In this document: positions 7,882 through 14,867 of the stretch, piece after piece | Numbering within the stretch: position 1 is the stretch's first letter | How the letters are laid out: every line of letters begins with the position of its first letter | Origin: Magnetovibrio sp. | GTDB taxonomy: Bacteria; Pseudomonadota; Alphaproteobacteria; Rhodospirillales; Magnetovibrionaceae | Reading direction: 5' to 3' | Assembly (NCBI GenBank): GCA_016763255.1 | Contig: JAESUA010000142.1 | Location: 1 to 14,867, forward strand | Length of the DNA stretch: 14,867 nucleotides | The notes under the pieces: generated by a model | Seen by the model: the letters and a program-made list of their open reading frames with translations, nothing else | Databases searched by the model: none | Told to the model about the DNA's origin: nothing | Program-made: the position numbers and the translations under genes

Positions 7882-9303
7882 ATGGAACACTTCACTATCG
7901 AACAGTTTTTGCCTTGTCGAGAACCGGAACTGGCCACGATCAGCCAACGCAAAGCCTTGCCCCAAGGAAATGTGCAGTTGTGTTTGGCGCATGATGTCAT
8001 GGCCGTGCCCATGTCGTCTGGGTTTAAGGTGTCGTGGGCCGGGGGTGATGTATATGTGCGTGATATGGGCCTTTTGCGTGAACTTGAAACGGGTCGGCTG
8101 AGCACCCGTGAAGCCGCCCGCCGTGGCATGAGTGATGTCCATGAGATGGAACAACTGAATGCCGCAGGGCTGATTTCGACGGATATAAGCGCGTTGCATC
8201 ATGTGCGTGAAGCCAAGATCGCCGACCGCTATCGTAGGCTTTACGATGAAGGTGACTGGACCTGGTTTTGCATGAGTCCCGACAAACTCGAAATTGATCT
8301 CACCAACCGCTGCAACCTGACCTGTGTGCACTGCAGCCGTGAAGCCAGCCCGCACGCCGATGTTGATCCCGAAATGAAACCGCAACAGCTGTTCGCCCTG
8401 GTCGCGGAGGCGGCCGATATCGGCGCGACCTCGCTGAGCTTGATGGGCGGGGAGCCGACGGTGCATCCACACCTGTTGGATCTGGCACATTTTGCCAAAA
8501 AAAAGGGCATCCATTCTTTGTCGACCAGCACCAATGGCCTGCGGGTTAAGGCTGAAATGGCCGAGCGCATGGCCTATCTGTTTTCTTCATTGCAGGTCAG
8601 CCTGCATGGTTGTGATGCGCAAACCCATGACCGTATCGTGCAACATGACGGCGCGTTTAAGGCCGCGACCAATGCGGTGCGCTTGATGATCAAATATGGT
8701 GCCCCGGCCATCAACGTGGCATTTTCGGTGATGCCGCAAAATCGTTCACAAATTGAGGATGCGGTGAAGATGGCCCAGGACCTTGGTGCCACCTCGGTGC
8801 GGTTTTTGGCGCTCACCGCCGAAGGCCGCGCAAGCTGCCTGCCGATGCTCAGCTGCGAAGACAAAAGTGAGATTTCCGACGAGTTGCGCCGCCTGCGCGA
8901 AACTTTGGCCGAGGACACCAGGGCCCTGGACGTGCAGGGCGGCGGCTTTCCCATCTACTTACCGTTTAATAACAAGGCGGCAGTTTATGGCTGTCCCGCA
9001 GGGCGTACCTTGATGTACGTCGAGGCCGACGGCGCGGCGCACATTTGCCACGCGGTGCACGACACAGTCGGCAACGTCACCGAGACCGCGTTGCTTGACC
9101 TTTGGCATCACCCGGATGTGCGAACCATACGCAGGCGAATTTCTTGTGATTGCTCCTACACATCCATTTGGGCCGGGGGCTGTTTGGCTAACCCCGAATG
9201 GATGGAGCGCTTTCAAAGTCCACAATCTAAGTGCGTTCAGGCTAAGTGCGCGCAGGCATCCCAAAGCCCCAGTGCGCCAGCAAAATCAGGTGCGCCTGCA
9301 TAA
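7882..9303 (+). CDS. Radical SAM protein with RRE-like N-terminus and SPASM/twitch-like C-terminus
   Basis: A 473-residue putative peptide or protein maturase. Residues about 30-100 look like a PqqD/RiPP-recognition winged helix: a beta hairpin (FKVSWAGGDVYVRD), then LLRELETGRLSTREAA and a final helix ending LNAAGLIST. The radical SAM core follows with Cys144-x3-Cys148-x2-Cys151 (NRCNLTCVHC) binding the 4Fe-4S cluster and MGGEPT (188-193) for SAM. The C-terminal part has Cys371-x17-Cys389, Cys422-x-Cys424-x9-Cys434 and two further cysteines (451, 456). This resembles a SPASM or twitch domain with auxiliary Fe-S cluster(s) but does not follow the canonical Cx2Cx5Cx3C spacing. ATG 7882 has AAGGGAG about ten bases upstream; the TTG at 7801 has no such signal. 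It is 45 bases before a Cys-rich small gene, its probable substrate. Confidence 0.9.
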   Translation: MEHFTIEQFLPCREPELATISQRKALPQGNVQLCLAHDVMAVPMSSGFKVSWAGGDVYVRDMGLLRELETGRLSTREAARRGMSDVHEMEQLNAAGLISTDISALHHVREAKIADRYRRLYDEGDWTWFCMSPDKLEIDLTNRCNLTCVHCSREASPHADVDPEMKPQQLFALVAEAADIGATSLSLMGGEPTVHPHLLDLAHFAKKKGIHSLSTSTNGLRVKAEMAERMAYLFSSLQVSLHGCDAQTHDRIVQHDGAFKAATNAVRLMIKYGAPAINVAFSVMPQNRSQIEDAVKMAQDLGATSVRFLALTAEGRASCLPMLSCEDKSEISDELRRLRETLAEDTRALDVQGGGFPIYLPFNNKAAVYGCPAGRTLMYVEADGAAHICHAVHDTVGNVTETALLDLWHHPDVRTIRRRISCDCSYTSIWAGGCLANPEWMERFQSPQSKCVQAKCAQASQSPSAPAKSGAPA

Positions 9304-9325
9304 CCAGATGCACCAGCATAAATAT
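9272..9325 (+). repeat. Three degenerate 18-base tandem repeats across the radical SAM stop codon
   Basis: Units GTGCGCCAGCAAAATCAG (9272-9289), GTGCGCCTGCATAACCAG (9290-9307) and ATGCACCAGCATAAATAT (9308-9325) follow each other directly. Units 1 and 2 share 15 of 18 bases. The stop codon of the radical SAM gene lies in unit 2 and unit 3 is non-coding, so the repeat probably arose by duplication and shaped the Ala/Pro/Ser-rich tail. Just upstream, AAGTGCG followed by a CAGGC-like segment also occurs twice (the KCVQAKCAQA tail). Confidence 0.6.
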
Positions 9326-9348
9326 TACTGTCAGCAGAGGAAAAAATC

Positions 9349-9648
9349 ATGGCTCGCAGAGTAACCAGCGCTGCATTGGCGAAGAAAATCGACCCGACAA
9401 TCAGCCGTTTTTTCGAAGAAGAATTGATCAAATTGCGCAAGGATATCACATCGCTTGGGCGCGGTGATGTGATGGCCTGCCAGTCTTGTCACTTGGATGA
9501 CGGCTGTTGTGCCGATATCGGGTGTTGTAAGGACAAGGGCTGTTGCGGCCAAGCCAAGTCGGACTCGGGCTTGTTTGAAAATCCCGATATCTGGTTGTCC
9601 GAATTGGACAAGCGCATCACCAAGATCGTGCCGGGTTATAAACCCTGA
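9349..9648 (+). CDS. Cys-rich small protein, candidate substrate of the adjacent radical SAM enzyme
   Basis: A 99-residue protein of no family I recognise. Residues 1-43 are charged and mostly helical-looking (AALAKKIDPTISRFFEEELI). Residues 44-66 hold eight cysteines (44, 47, 53, 54, 59, 60, 65, 66): one CxxC followed by three GCC units at an exact six-residue period (GCCADI, GCCKDK, GCCGQA). Residues 67-99 contain no cysteine (SGLFENPDIWLSELDKR). There is no signal peptide or membrane segment. AGAGGA sits nine bases before the ATG and the gene follows the radical SAM gene by 45 bases in the same direction, so they form an operon. Possible roles are a RiPP-like or thioether-crosslinked protein matured by the neighbour, or a metal or Fe-S binding protein. 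The central position of the Cys block resembles a modified structural subunit more than a peptide with a C-terminal core. Its stop is one base from the gpsA stop on the other strand. Confidence 0.85.
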   Translation: MARRVTSAALAKKIDPTISRFFEEELIKLRKDITSLGRGDVMACQSCHLDDGCCADIGCCKDKGCCGQAKSDSGLFENPDIWLSELDKRITKIVPGYKP

Positions 9649-9649
9649 G

Positions 9650-10639
9650 CTATTCGATGTTCAGCGGGCGGCTCAAAAGGCCGGTGATGATGGCGTCAAG
9701 ATCGACGCCGTGGTTGAGCACCCCGTCGACCGCCAAGCAGATCGGCATGTCGACCTGATGGCGACGCGCCATTTCGGTGACCGCTGCGGCGGTGAATACG
9801 CCCTCGGTGACGGCGTTGCGTTCGGCTAAAATATCGTTGAGGCTGCGGCCCTGGCCCAATTGCACGCCCAGCGAAAAGTTGCGCGATTGCATGGCACTGC
9901 AGGTCAGGGTCAGATCGCCCAACCCGGAAAGGCCCATCAAGGTGTGCTCGTCCGCGCCCAGCACTTCACCCAAGCGGACAATTTCCGCCAGACCACGGGT
10001 GATCAAAGCGGCGCGCGCGTTGTCGCCCATTTTACGGCCTTCGACGATGCCACAGGCGATGGCCAGAACGTTCTTGATGGCACCACCAATTTGCGCGCCG
10101 ATCACGTCATAAGAATAATAAGGTCGAAAACAGCGACTGGATAAGGCCTTGCATAGGTGTTGCCCCAGCGCCTCGTCATCGCAGGCCAGGGTGATCGCGG
10201 TGGGCATATTGCGCGCCACTTCGATGGCAAAGGTGGGCCCGGACAAAATGGCAATCGGCACCTCTTCACCCAAAGCTTCGCCGACCACATCGCCCATTAA
10301 TTTATAGCTGCCCTGCTCAATCCCTTTGGCGCAGATGATTGCCGGCACGCCGGGTTTCCAGTGGGGTTTGGCGGCTTCGCACACGGCGCGCATGAATTGC
10401 GCCGGGGCGACCAACAAAACCGCTTCGACATCCAGGGCCTCGGCCAAATCGGTGGTGGCGTGAATACCTTCATCCAAGGTCACGCCGGGCAAAAAGGCGG
10501 TGTTTTCGTGGTTCGAATTGATGGCCTTGGCGACGTCTGATTCATGGGCCTGCAAGAGCACTTCTGGCCCGGCGCGACGCACCGCCGTGGCCAATGCCGT
10601 TCCCCATGCCCCCGCACCGATGACCCCAATTTTCTGCAC
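9650..10639 (-). CDS. gpsA: Glycerol-3-phosphate dehydrogenase [NAD(P)+]
   Basis: A 329-residue cytosolic enzyme reducing dihydroxyacetone phosphate to sn-glycerol 3-phosphate, the backbone for phospholipid synthesis. The nucleotide-binding loop GAGAWG is at residues 8-13, AKGIEQG and LSGPTFAIEVAR follow, the catalytic lysine is Lys189 in GGAIKNVLAIACG, and GLSGLGDLTLTC is the family signature near residue 250. GTG 10639 is the likely start: it gives (M)QKIGVIGAGAWG and has GGAGG eight bases upstream. The longest frame begins with TTG at 10666 and would add nine residues with no ribosome-binding site. It follows tsaD by 65 bases, probably as one transcript, and converges with the Cys-rich gene with no room for a terminator between them. 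Confidence 0.96.
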   Translation of the reverse strand: MQKIGVIGAGAWGTALATAVRRAGPEVLLQAHESDVAKAINSNHENTAFLPGVTLDEGIHATTDLAEALDVEAVLLVAPAQFMRAVCEAAKPHWKPGVPAIICAKGIEQGSYKLMGDVVGEALGEEVPIAILSGPTFAIEVARNMPTAITLACDDEALGQHLCKALSSRCFRPYYSYDVIGAQIGGAIKNVLAIACGIVEGRKMGDNARAALITRGLAEIVRLGEVLGADEHTLMGLSGLGDLTLTCSAMQSRNFSLGVQLGQGRSLNDILAERNAVTEGVFTAAAVTEMARRHQVDMPICLAVDGVLNHGVDLDAIITGLLSRPLNIE

Positions 10640-10704
10640 GTCGTTTGCCTCCGTAAATGTGTTCAAGTTATATGCACGTTCAAAAGATTGCGCACAAGGC
10701 CTGC

Positions 10705-11763
10705 TTAGGCTTTAACGCCCGCGCCCTTGGCTTTGGGCGCGTCCGGGTCCAGCGGCCAGCGTGGACGCGGGGCAAAATCGAGGCCATCTGGGGGGCCATT
10801 TTTAAGCCGCTCGATGCCCGCCCAGGCGATCATCGCGGCGTTATCGGTACATAGGTTGAGGGGTGGGGCGACCAAAACCATGCCCTCTTTGGCGACCACC
10901 TGTTGAAGCTTTTCACGCAACGCGGCGTTGGCGGCCACGCCCCCGGCGACCACCAAGGTCGTGCCATCCGGGCATTGTGCCTGAAACTCATGCATGGCGC
11001 GCCGCGCCCGATCGGCGATGACGTCGGCCACCGCGGCCTGGAAACTGGCCGCCATGTCGTTGACGTCTTGGTCCAACAATTCGCCCGGCGGCAGCGCATC
11101 GATGGCGCGTTTGACCGCCGCTTTGAGCCCTGAAAATGAAAAATGACAGCCCGGTCTGCCGCGCAGTGGGCGGGGTAGGGCAAAACGTTTGGCGTCGCCG
11201 AGCTTGGCCGCGGCCTCGATCGGTGGCCCGCCGGGATAGCCCAGGCCCAACAATTTGGCCGATTTATCGAACGCTTCTCCCACCGCATCGTCGATGGTGG
11301 TGCCCAGGCGAGTGTAATCACCGACCCCGCGCACGATCAAAAGCTGGCTGTGGCCACCCGATACCAGCAACAACAGATAAGGAAATTTGACGTTATCGGT
11401 GAGGCGTGCGGTCAGCGCGTGGCCTTCCAGATGGTTGATCGCGACAAATGGAATGTCATGGGCACAGGCGATGGCCTTGGCGGTCATCACCCCGACGATC
11501 ACCCCGCCGATCAACCCCGGTCCGCCGGTGGCGGCCACCGCATCGAGATCTTCAAAACCGATGTTGGCCTGCTCCATGGCTTGTTTGACCACGTGATCGG
11601 CGTATTCCAGGTGGGCGCGCGCGGCCACCTCGGGCACGATGCCACCGTAGGGGCGGTGTATCTCGATTTGCGACAGCACCACATCGGATAGAATTTCACC
11701 CTGATCGGTGATCACCGATGCAGCGGTTTCGTCACAACTGGTTTCGATGCCCAGCACGATCAT
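10705..11763 (-). CDS. tsaD: tRNA N6-adenosine threonylcarbamoyltransferase TsaD
   Basis: A 352-residue Kae1/Qri7-family enzyme that transfers the threonylcarbamoyl group to A37 of ANN-decoding tRNAs, acting with TsaB, TsaE and TsaC elsewhere in the genome. The start [16 protein letters not shown] is canonical. [10 protein letters not shown] precedes the metal ligands His111 and His115 in [18 protein letters not shown] and the C-terminal [12 protein letters not shown] (third ligand Asp) are present. The last 15 or so residues are a Lys/Ala-rich tail. The ATG has AAAGGC upstream. It diverges from hemC across about 130 bases and leads into gpsA. Confidence 0.97.
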   Translation of the reverse strand: MIVLGIETSCDETAASVITDQGEILSDVVLSQIEIHRPYGGIVPEVAARAHLEYADHVVKQAMEQANIGFEDLDAVAATGGPGLIGGVIVGVMTAKAIACAHDIPFVAINHLEGHALTARLTDNVKFPYLLLLVSGGHSQLLIVRGVGDYTRLGTTIDDAVGEAFDKSAKLLGLGYPGGPPIEAAAKLGDAKRFALPRPLRGRPGCHFSFSGLKAAVKRAIDALPPGELLDQDVNDMAASFQAAVADVIADRARRAMHEFQAQCPDGTTLVVAGGVAANAALREKLQQVVAKEGMVLVAPPLNLCTDNAAMIAWAGIERLKNGPPDGLDFAPRPRWPLDPDAPKAKGAGVKA

Positions 11764-11795
11764 GTATAAAGCCTTTGAAAAAACCTTCGTTTTGT

Positions 11796-11823
11796 CATCT
11801 TACTCTTGCCATCTTACTTTTGC
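11796..11823 (+). repeat. 14-base tandem direct repeat between tsaD and hemC
   Basis: CATCTTACTCTTGC (11796-11809) is followed at once by CATCTTACTTTTGC (11810-11823), 13 of 14 bases identical. It lies in the divergent promoter region of tsaD and hemC, so it may be a double binding site for a regulator or a simple slippage duplication. Confidence 0.55.
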
Positions 11824-11893
11824 CTCGGGCGGACTTTACTCTAAGGCGAGCCGCAAAAAACCATATATTTTTTCTCAAGGACCGGACCCTCTC

Positions 11894-12871
11894 ATGACAC
11901 CATTTCGCATCGGCACCCGAGGCAGCCCGCTGGCATTGGCCCAGGCCTATGAAACCCGTGATGGCTTAATCGCCGCCTTCCCCGAAATGGGTGAAGAAGG
12001 CGCGATCGAAATCGTTGTCATCAAAACCACCGGCGATAAAATTCAAGACCGCGCCTTGATGGAAATTGGCGGCAAGGGTCTGTTTACCAAGGAAATCGAC
12101 GACGCCATGCTGACCGGTGAAATTGAAATCGCGGTGCATTCCATGAAAGACGTGCCGACCTGGATGCCCGAAGGCATTCATCTGCCGTGCATGTTGGAAC
12201 GCCAAGACGTGCGCGATGCGTTTATTTCCAACAAAGCCAAAAGCATTTGGGACTTGCCCCAAGGCGCGGTGGTCGGCACCGCGTCGCTGCGTCGCCAGTC
12301 GCAAATTCTGGCGCGACGTCCCGACCTGAAGGTGGTGACCATTCGCGGCACCGTGCAGACGCGCTTGAAAAAGCTCGAAGCCGGGGATGTGGACGGCACC
12401 ATGTTGGCCACCGCCGGGCTTAACCGCATGGGCATGGAACAACACATCACCGAAACCATGAACCCCGATGAATTCATCCCCGCCGTCGGCCAAGGCGCCA
12501 TCGGCATCACCTGTATGATCGATGATCAACGGGTGAACACCATCTTGGCGGCGTTGAACCATGAAAAAACCGTGGTGCGGGTCACCGCCGAGCGGGCTTT
12601 TTTAAGGGTCTTGGACGGTTCGTGCCGCACCCCAATCGCCGCCCACGCGTGGTATGACGGCGACAAAACATTGCAGTTTAAGGGTCTGGTGGCCAAACCC
12701 GATGGTTCAGTGGTGCACGCGGTATCGCGCAACGGGGTCGCCACCCTTATCGATGCAGACGCCATGGGCCGTGATGCGGGCGAAGAGTTGAAGGGCAAAA
12801 TCGGCCCGGACTTTTTGGTCACCGCGTCCCATGAGTCCTCACCGACCACCGCACCCAGCAAAAAAGACTGA
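11894..12871 (+). CDS. hemC: Hydroxymethylbilane synthase (porphobilinogen deaminase)
   Basis: A 325-residue enzyme that condenses four porphobilinogens into hydroxymethylbilane in tetrapyrrole synthesis. The N-terminus FRIGTRGSPLALAQA is typical. GGKGLFTKEID is followed by HSMKDVP with the catalytic Asp86. GTASLRRQ supplies basic substrate-binding residues, and LDGSCRTPIAAHA carries Cys244, which anchors the dipyrromethane cofactor. ATG 11894 matches the family start; the open frame continues upstream to 11708 but that part overlaps tsaD and has no homology. AAGGA lies about 12 bases before the ATG. hemD starts ten bases after the hemC stop, so the two are one operon. Confidence 0.97.
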   Translation: MTPFRIGTRGSPLALAQAYETRDGLIAAFPEMGEEGAIEIVVIKTTGDKIQDRALMEIGGKGLFTKEIDDAMLTGEIEIAVHSMKDVPTWMPEGIHLPCMLERQDVRDAFISNKAKSIWDLPQGAVVGTASLRRQSQILARRPDLKVVTIRGTVQTRLKKLEAGDVDGTMLATAGLNRMGMEQHITETMNPDEFIPAVGQGAIGITCMIDDQRVNTILAALNHEKTVVRVTAERAFLRVLDGSCRTPIAAHAWYDGDKTLQFKGLVAKPDGSVVHAVSRNGVATLIDADAMGRDAGEELKGKIGPDFLVTASHESSPTTAPSKKD

Positions 12872-12881
12872 GCCGCGTACG

Positions 12882-13586
12882 ATGCGTCTGCTGGTCACCC
12901 GCCCTGCTGAGGATTCCCAGCGATTGATCAGCGCCCTTGAGCGCGCCGGTCATGAAGGCGTGGCCGCGGCGTTGCTCGAGATTCGTTATTTTGAGGGCGA
13001 TGAGTTGGATCTAAACGGGGTCCAGGCGGTTTTGTTGACCTCGGCCAATGGTGTGCGCGCTTTTGCTGCCCGGTCGGAACAACGCGATTTGCCAGCTTTG
13101 TGTGTCGGTGACGCCACCGCCCGTGAAGCCTTGGCGTTGGGCTTTTTGAGCGTGAAAAGTGCCGCGGGCGATGTCCAGGCCTTGGCCAAGCTGTGTGCAT
13201 TGGAATTGGATCCGGCCAATGGCGCAGTGCTGCATCCGGCAGGCTCCAAGGTGGCCGGGGATTTGGCCGGGTTGGTGCAAGTCGATGGTTTTAGTTATCG
13301 CCGTGAAGTGCTTTACGAAGCCATCAAGGCGCAACATTTGCCGTCCGCAGCACTCGACGCCTTGGTCGACCAAAGCGTCGATGGGGTGTTGTTGTTTTCA
13401 CCGCGCACCGGGGCGGCGTTTGCGCGCCTGGTTGACAAGGCCAACGCCAGTTCGCATCTCACAGCGGTCAGCGCGTATTGTTTGAGCGCAGCGGTGGCCG
13501 ATAAGATTAAAGATTTACCATGGCGTGCGGTGCATATTGCCGCCAAACCCGATCAGGCTTCGCTTTTGGCTTTGCTGGATGCATGA
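12882..13586 (+). CDS. hemD: Uroporphyrinogen-III synthase
   Basis: A 234-residue protein that cyclises hydroxymethylbilane to uroporphyrinogen III, the step after HemC. The family is poorly conserved, but the start MRLLVTRPAEDSQRL, the LLTSANGVRAFA strand-turn, and VLLFSPRTGAAFARLV in the second domain are clear HemD landmarks, as is the position after hemC. ATG 12882 is chosen because MRLLVTRP is the usual N-terminus; a frame from 12831 would overlap hemC and add 17 unrelated residues. No strong ribosome-binding site is seen, consistent with coupling to hemC ten bases upstream. Confidence 0.93.
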   Translation: MRLLVTRPAEDSQRLISALERAGHEGVAAALLEIRYFEGDELDLNGVQAVLLTSANGVRAFAARSEQRDLPALCVGDATAREALALGFLSVKSAAGDVQALAKLCALELDPANGAVLHPAGSKVAGDLAGLVQVDGFSYRREVLYEAIKAQHLPSAALDALVDQSVDGVLLFSPRTGAAFARLVDKANASSHLTAVSAYCLSAAVADKIKDLPWRAVHIAAKPDQASLLALLDA

Positions 13587-13644
13587 TAGATATATTTCTA
13601 TAGCCTAATTTTGATTTTGTTCACTTTGGGGACCTGACCCACTC

Positions 13645-14867
13645 ATGACGGACACCACCGATAAGAATGCCGATGTCGATATTATCGATGTCGCGTCATC
13701 GCAAGACGCCTTAAACGAAGGCCAATCAGGCCCCGATAAAGGCCCAAATCGTGCACCCGAAAAATCATCCGGTGGCGGCTTTGTCTGGCTGCTGGCGGCG
13801 GTGGTTGTGATGGCCGGCGGCGGATATGCCGTGTGGCCGTATGTGGGCAATCAAGCCGCGCCCTATGTCAAAGAGGCGCGCACCATGTTGGGGTTTCAGG
13901 GCCGTCCGACCCAGCCGACTTTGCCCAAACCTGCCCAGCCCGAACGGCCCTCGCCGGTGACGCCATCTCCGGTAACCCCAGCTCCGGCAACAACGTCTGG
14001 CGCAAAAATGCCGCCCGTTGATATACCCGCTGTTGAAACGCCGGTGGCTGCGGCCCCTGAACCGATGCGCGTTTCCCCGGTAGAGGCTCCGGTACAAGTC
14101 CAGGCTCCTTTGGGCAATCTGGATCGCCGTATTGCGCAATTGGAAAGCCAAGCCGGGCAAAATCAATCGGGTGCAGATGTTGCGCCGATCTTGAACAGCT
14201 TTGTCGCGCGCCTGGATGTGTTGGAAGCCCAACTTAACGCAGCCCTTAATGACGGTGGTTCGACGGATGGTCAAACGGCGCTGGATGCGACCTCGCATTT
14301 GGCCCGCACCTTGGAACAAATTACGGCTCAACTGGCGACCTTGAACACCCGCCTTGGGGCCTTGGAAAATGCCCCACGCTCCTTGATCGATCCCAGCGCT
14401 TCGGCCCAGGCTTTGGTGCTGGCGGTGAGCCAGTTGCAGACCCAAGCGGGCAATGCAGCTGCGTTTTCCGGCGATCTGGACGCGCTTGAACGTATTGGCA
14501 GCGCCGATCCTTTCATCGCTGCGGCGGTGGCGCGTTTGCGCCCTCATGCCTCTTTAGGGGTGGCAAGCCTGACGGTGTTGAACGCTGAATTTAAAACCAT
14601 GGCGGCCAATGTGATGCGCGCCCACAGACGATCCGATCGAGGCGGCTGGTGGAGTGAGGTCACCAATGCCATGGGTTCATTGGTGAGCGTGCGGCGCACC
14701 GATCCGGCGCGCATCGATGATGAGGTCGAACGCGCCTTGGCGATTGCCGAACGCGCGTTGGGTCAAAATGATTTGCATACCGCGGTGGCCGCGCTGCGCG
14801 CCCTGCAGGGTCCGCAAGGCCCCCAGGCCCCGCCAGCCCAGGCCGCCAACCCCTGGCGCAATGCGGC
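13645..14867 (+). CDS. Mitofilin/COG4223-like membrane protein (runs off the right edge)
   Basis: The 407 visible residues form an acidic, hydrophilic N-terminus (1-45), one transmembrane helix (about 46-66, VWLLAAVVVMAGGGYAVW), a Pro/Ala/Val/Thr-rich linker (about 88-155) and a coiled-coil region (about 158-240, for example LDRRIAQLE and LATLNTRLGALE). A helical C-terminal part includes AIAERALGQNDLHTAVAALR, as in mitofilin domains. This is the architecture of the alphaproteobacterial Mic60-like proteins encoded after hemD, which shape inner-membrane invaginations and link them to the outer membrane; that role is inferred from homologues. It follows hemD by 58 bases, with a GGGGA-like site about 13 bases before the ATG. 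hemY would be the expected next gene, beyond the window. Confidence 0.88.
   Translation, partial: MTDTTDKNADVDIIDVASSQDALNEGQSGPDKGPNRAPEKSSGGGFVWLLAAVVVMAGGGYAVWPYVGNQAAPYVKEARTMLGFQGRPTQPTLPKPAQPERPSPVTPSPVTPAPATTSGAKMPPVDIPAVETPVAAAPEPMRVSPVEAPVQVQAPLGNLDRRIAQLESQAGQNQSGADVAPILNSFVARLDVLEAQLNAALNDGGSTDGQTALDATSHLARTLEQITAQLATLNTRLGALENAPRSLIDPSASAQALVLAVSQLQTQAGNAAAFSGDLDALERIGSADPFIAAAVARLRPHASLGVASLTVLNAEFKTMAANVMRAHRRSDRGGWWSEVTNAMGSLVSVRRTDPARIDDEVERALAIAERALGQNDLHTAVAALRALQGPQGPQAPPAQAANPWRNA

Noticed and set aside
13587..13602. Short palindrome ATAGA-N6-TCTAT after hemD
   Set aside because: Stem of five A/T-rich pairs, no following T-run of terminator type; likely chance in AT-rich spacer.
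13765..14547. 260-codon minus-strand open frame at the right end
   Set aside because: It is the Arg/Gln/His-rich shadow of the mitofilin-like gene, whose membrane helix and coiled coil are coherent in the plus-strand frame.

Overview
The window looks like a chromosomal segment of an alphaproteobacterium, probably of the Rhodospirillales/Rhodospirillaceae type. The reasons are gene content and order: tsaD divergent from hemC-hemD followed by a mitofilin-like (COG4223-type) membrane protein, gpsA close to YciI- and EVE-family genes, and rsmB beside a DUF1674/SDHAF4-type gene and a heparinase II/III-family gene. I cannot name a genus from the sequence.

Left block (1-3764): on the minus strand rsmB (16S rRNA m5C967 methyltransferase), a heparinase II/III-family protein and the start of a family 2 glycosyltransferase run in that order. 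A small DUF1674 (succinate dehydrogenase assembly factor 4-like) gene diverges from rsmB. About 590 bases (3765-4355) then hold no gene I can support.

Middle block (4344-7632), minus strand: acsA (acetyl-CoA synthetase) with a strong intrinsic terminator. Upstream of it lie a Rieske [2Fe-2S] protein, an EVE-domain protein overlapping it by ATGA, and a YciI-family gene whose frame is broken by a single amber codon.

Accessory block (7633-9649), plus strand: an AT-rich regulatory region with a perfect FNR/FixK-type box (TTGAT-N4-ATCAA) and further inverted repeats. It is followed by a radical SAM protein with a PqqD/RRE-like N-terminal region and a SPASM/twitch-like Cys-rich C-terminus. Next is a 99-residue protein with eight cysteines in 23 residues, including three GCC units at an exact six-residue period. 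I infer a radical-SAM maturase and its peptide or protein substrate (RiPP-like, or a thioether-bridged small subunit as in the QhpC/QhpD system), possibly induced at low oxygen. The pair sits between yciI and gpsA, which I would expect to be close neighbours on the minus strand, and its last stop codon is one base from that of gpsA. This is the best candidate in the window for an undescribed system.

Right block (9650-14867): gpsA and tsaD on the minus strand, then hemC, hemD and the mitofilin-like gene (cut by the window edge) on the plus strand. Several start codons were moved from the longest open frame on the basis of ribosome-binding sites and family N-termini: acsA 6344, EVE 7339 (GTG), radical SAM 7882, gpsA 10639 (GTG), hemC 11894 and hemD 12882.
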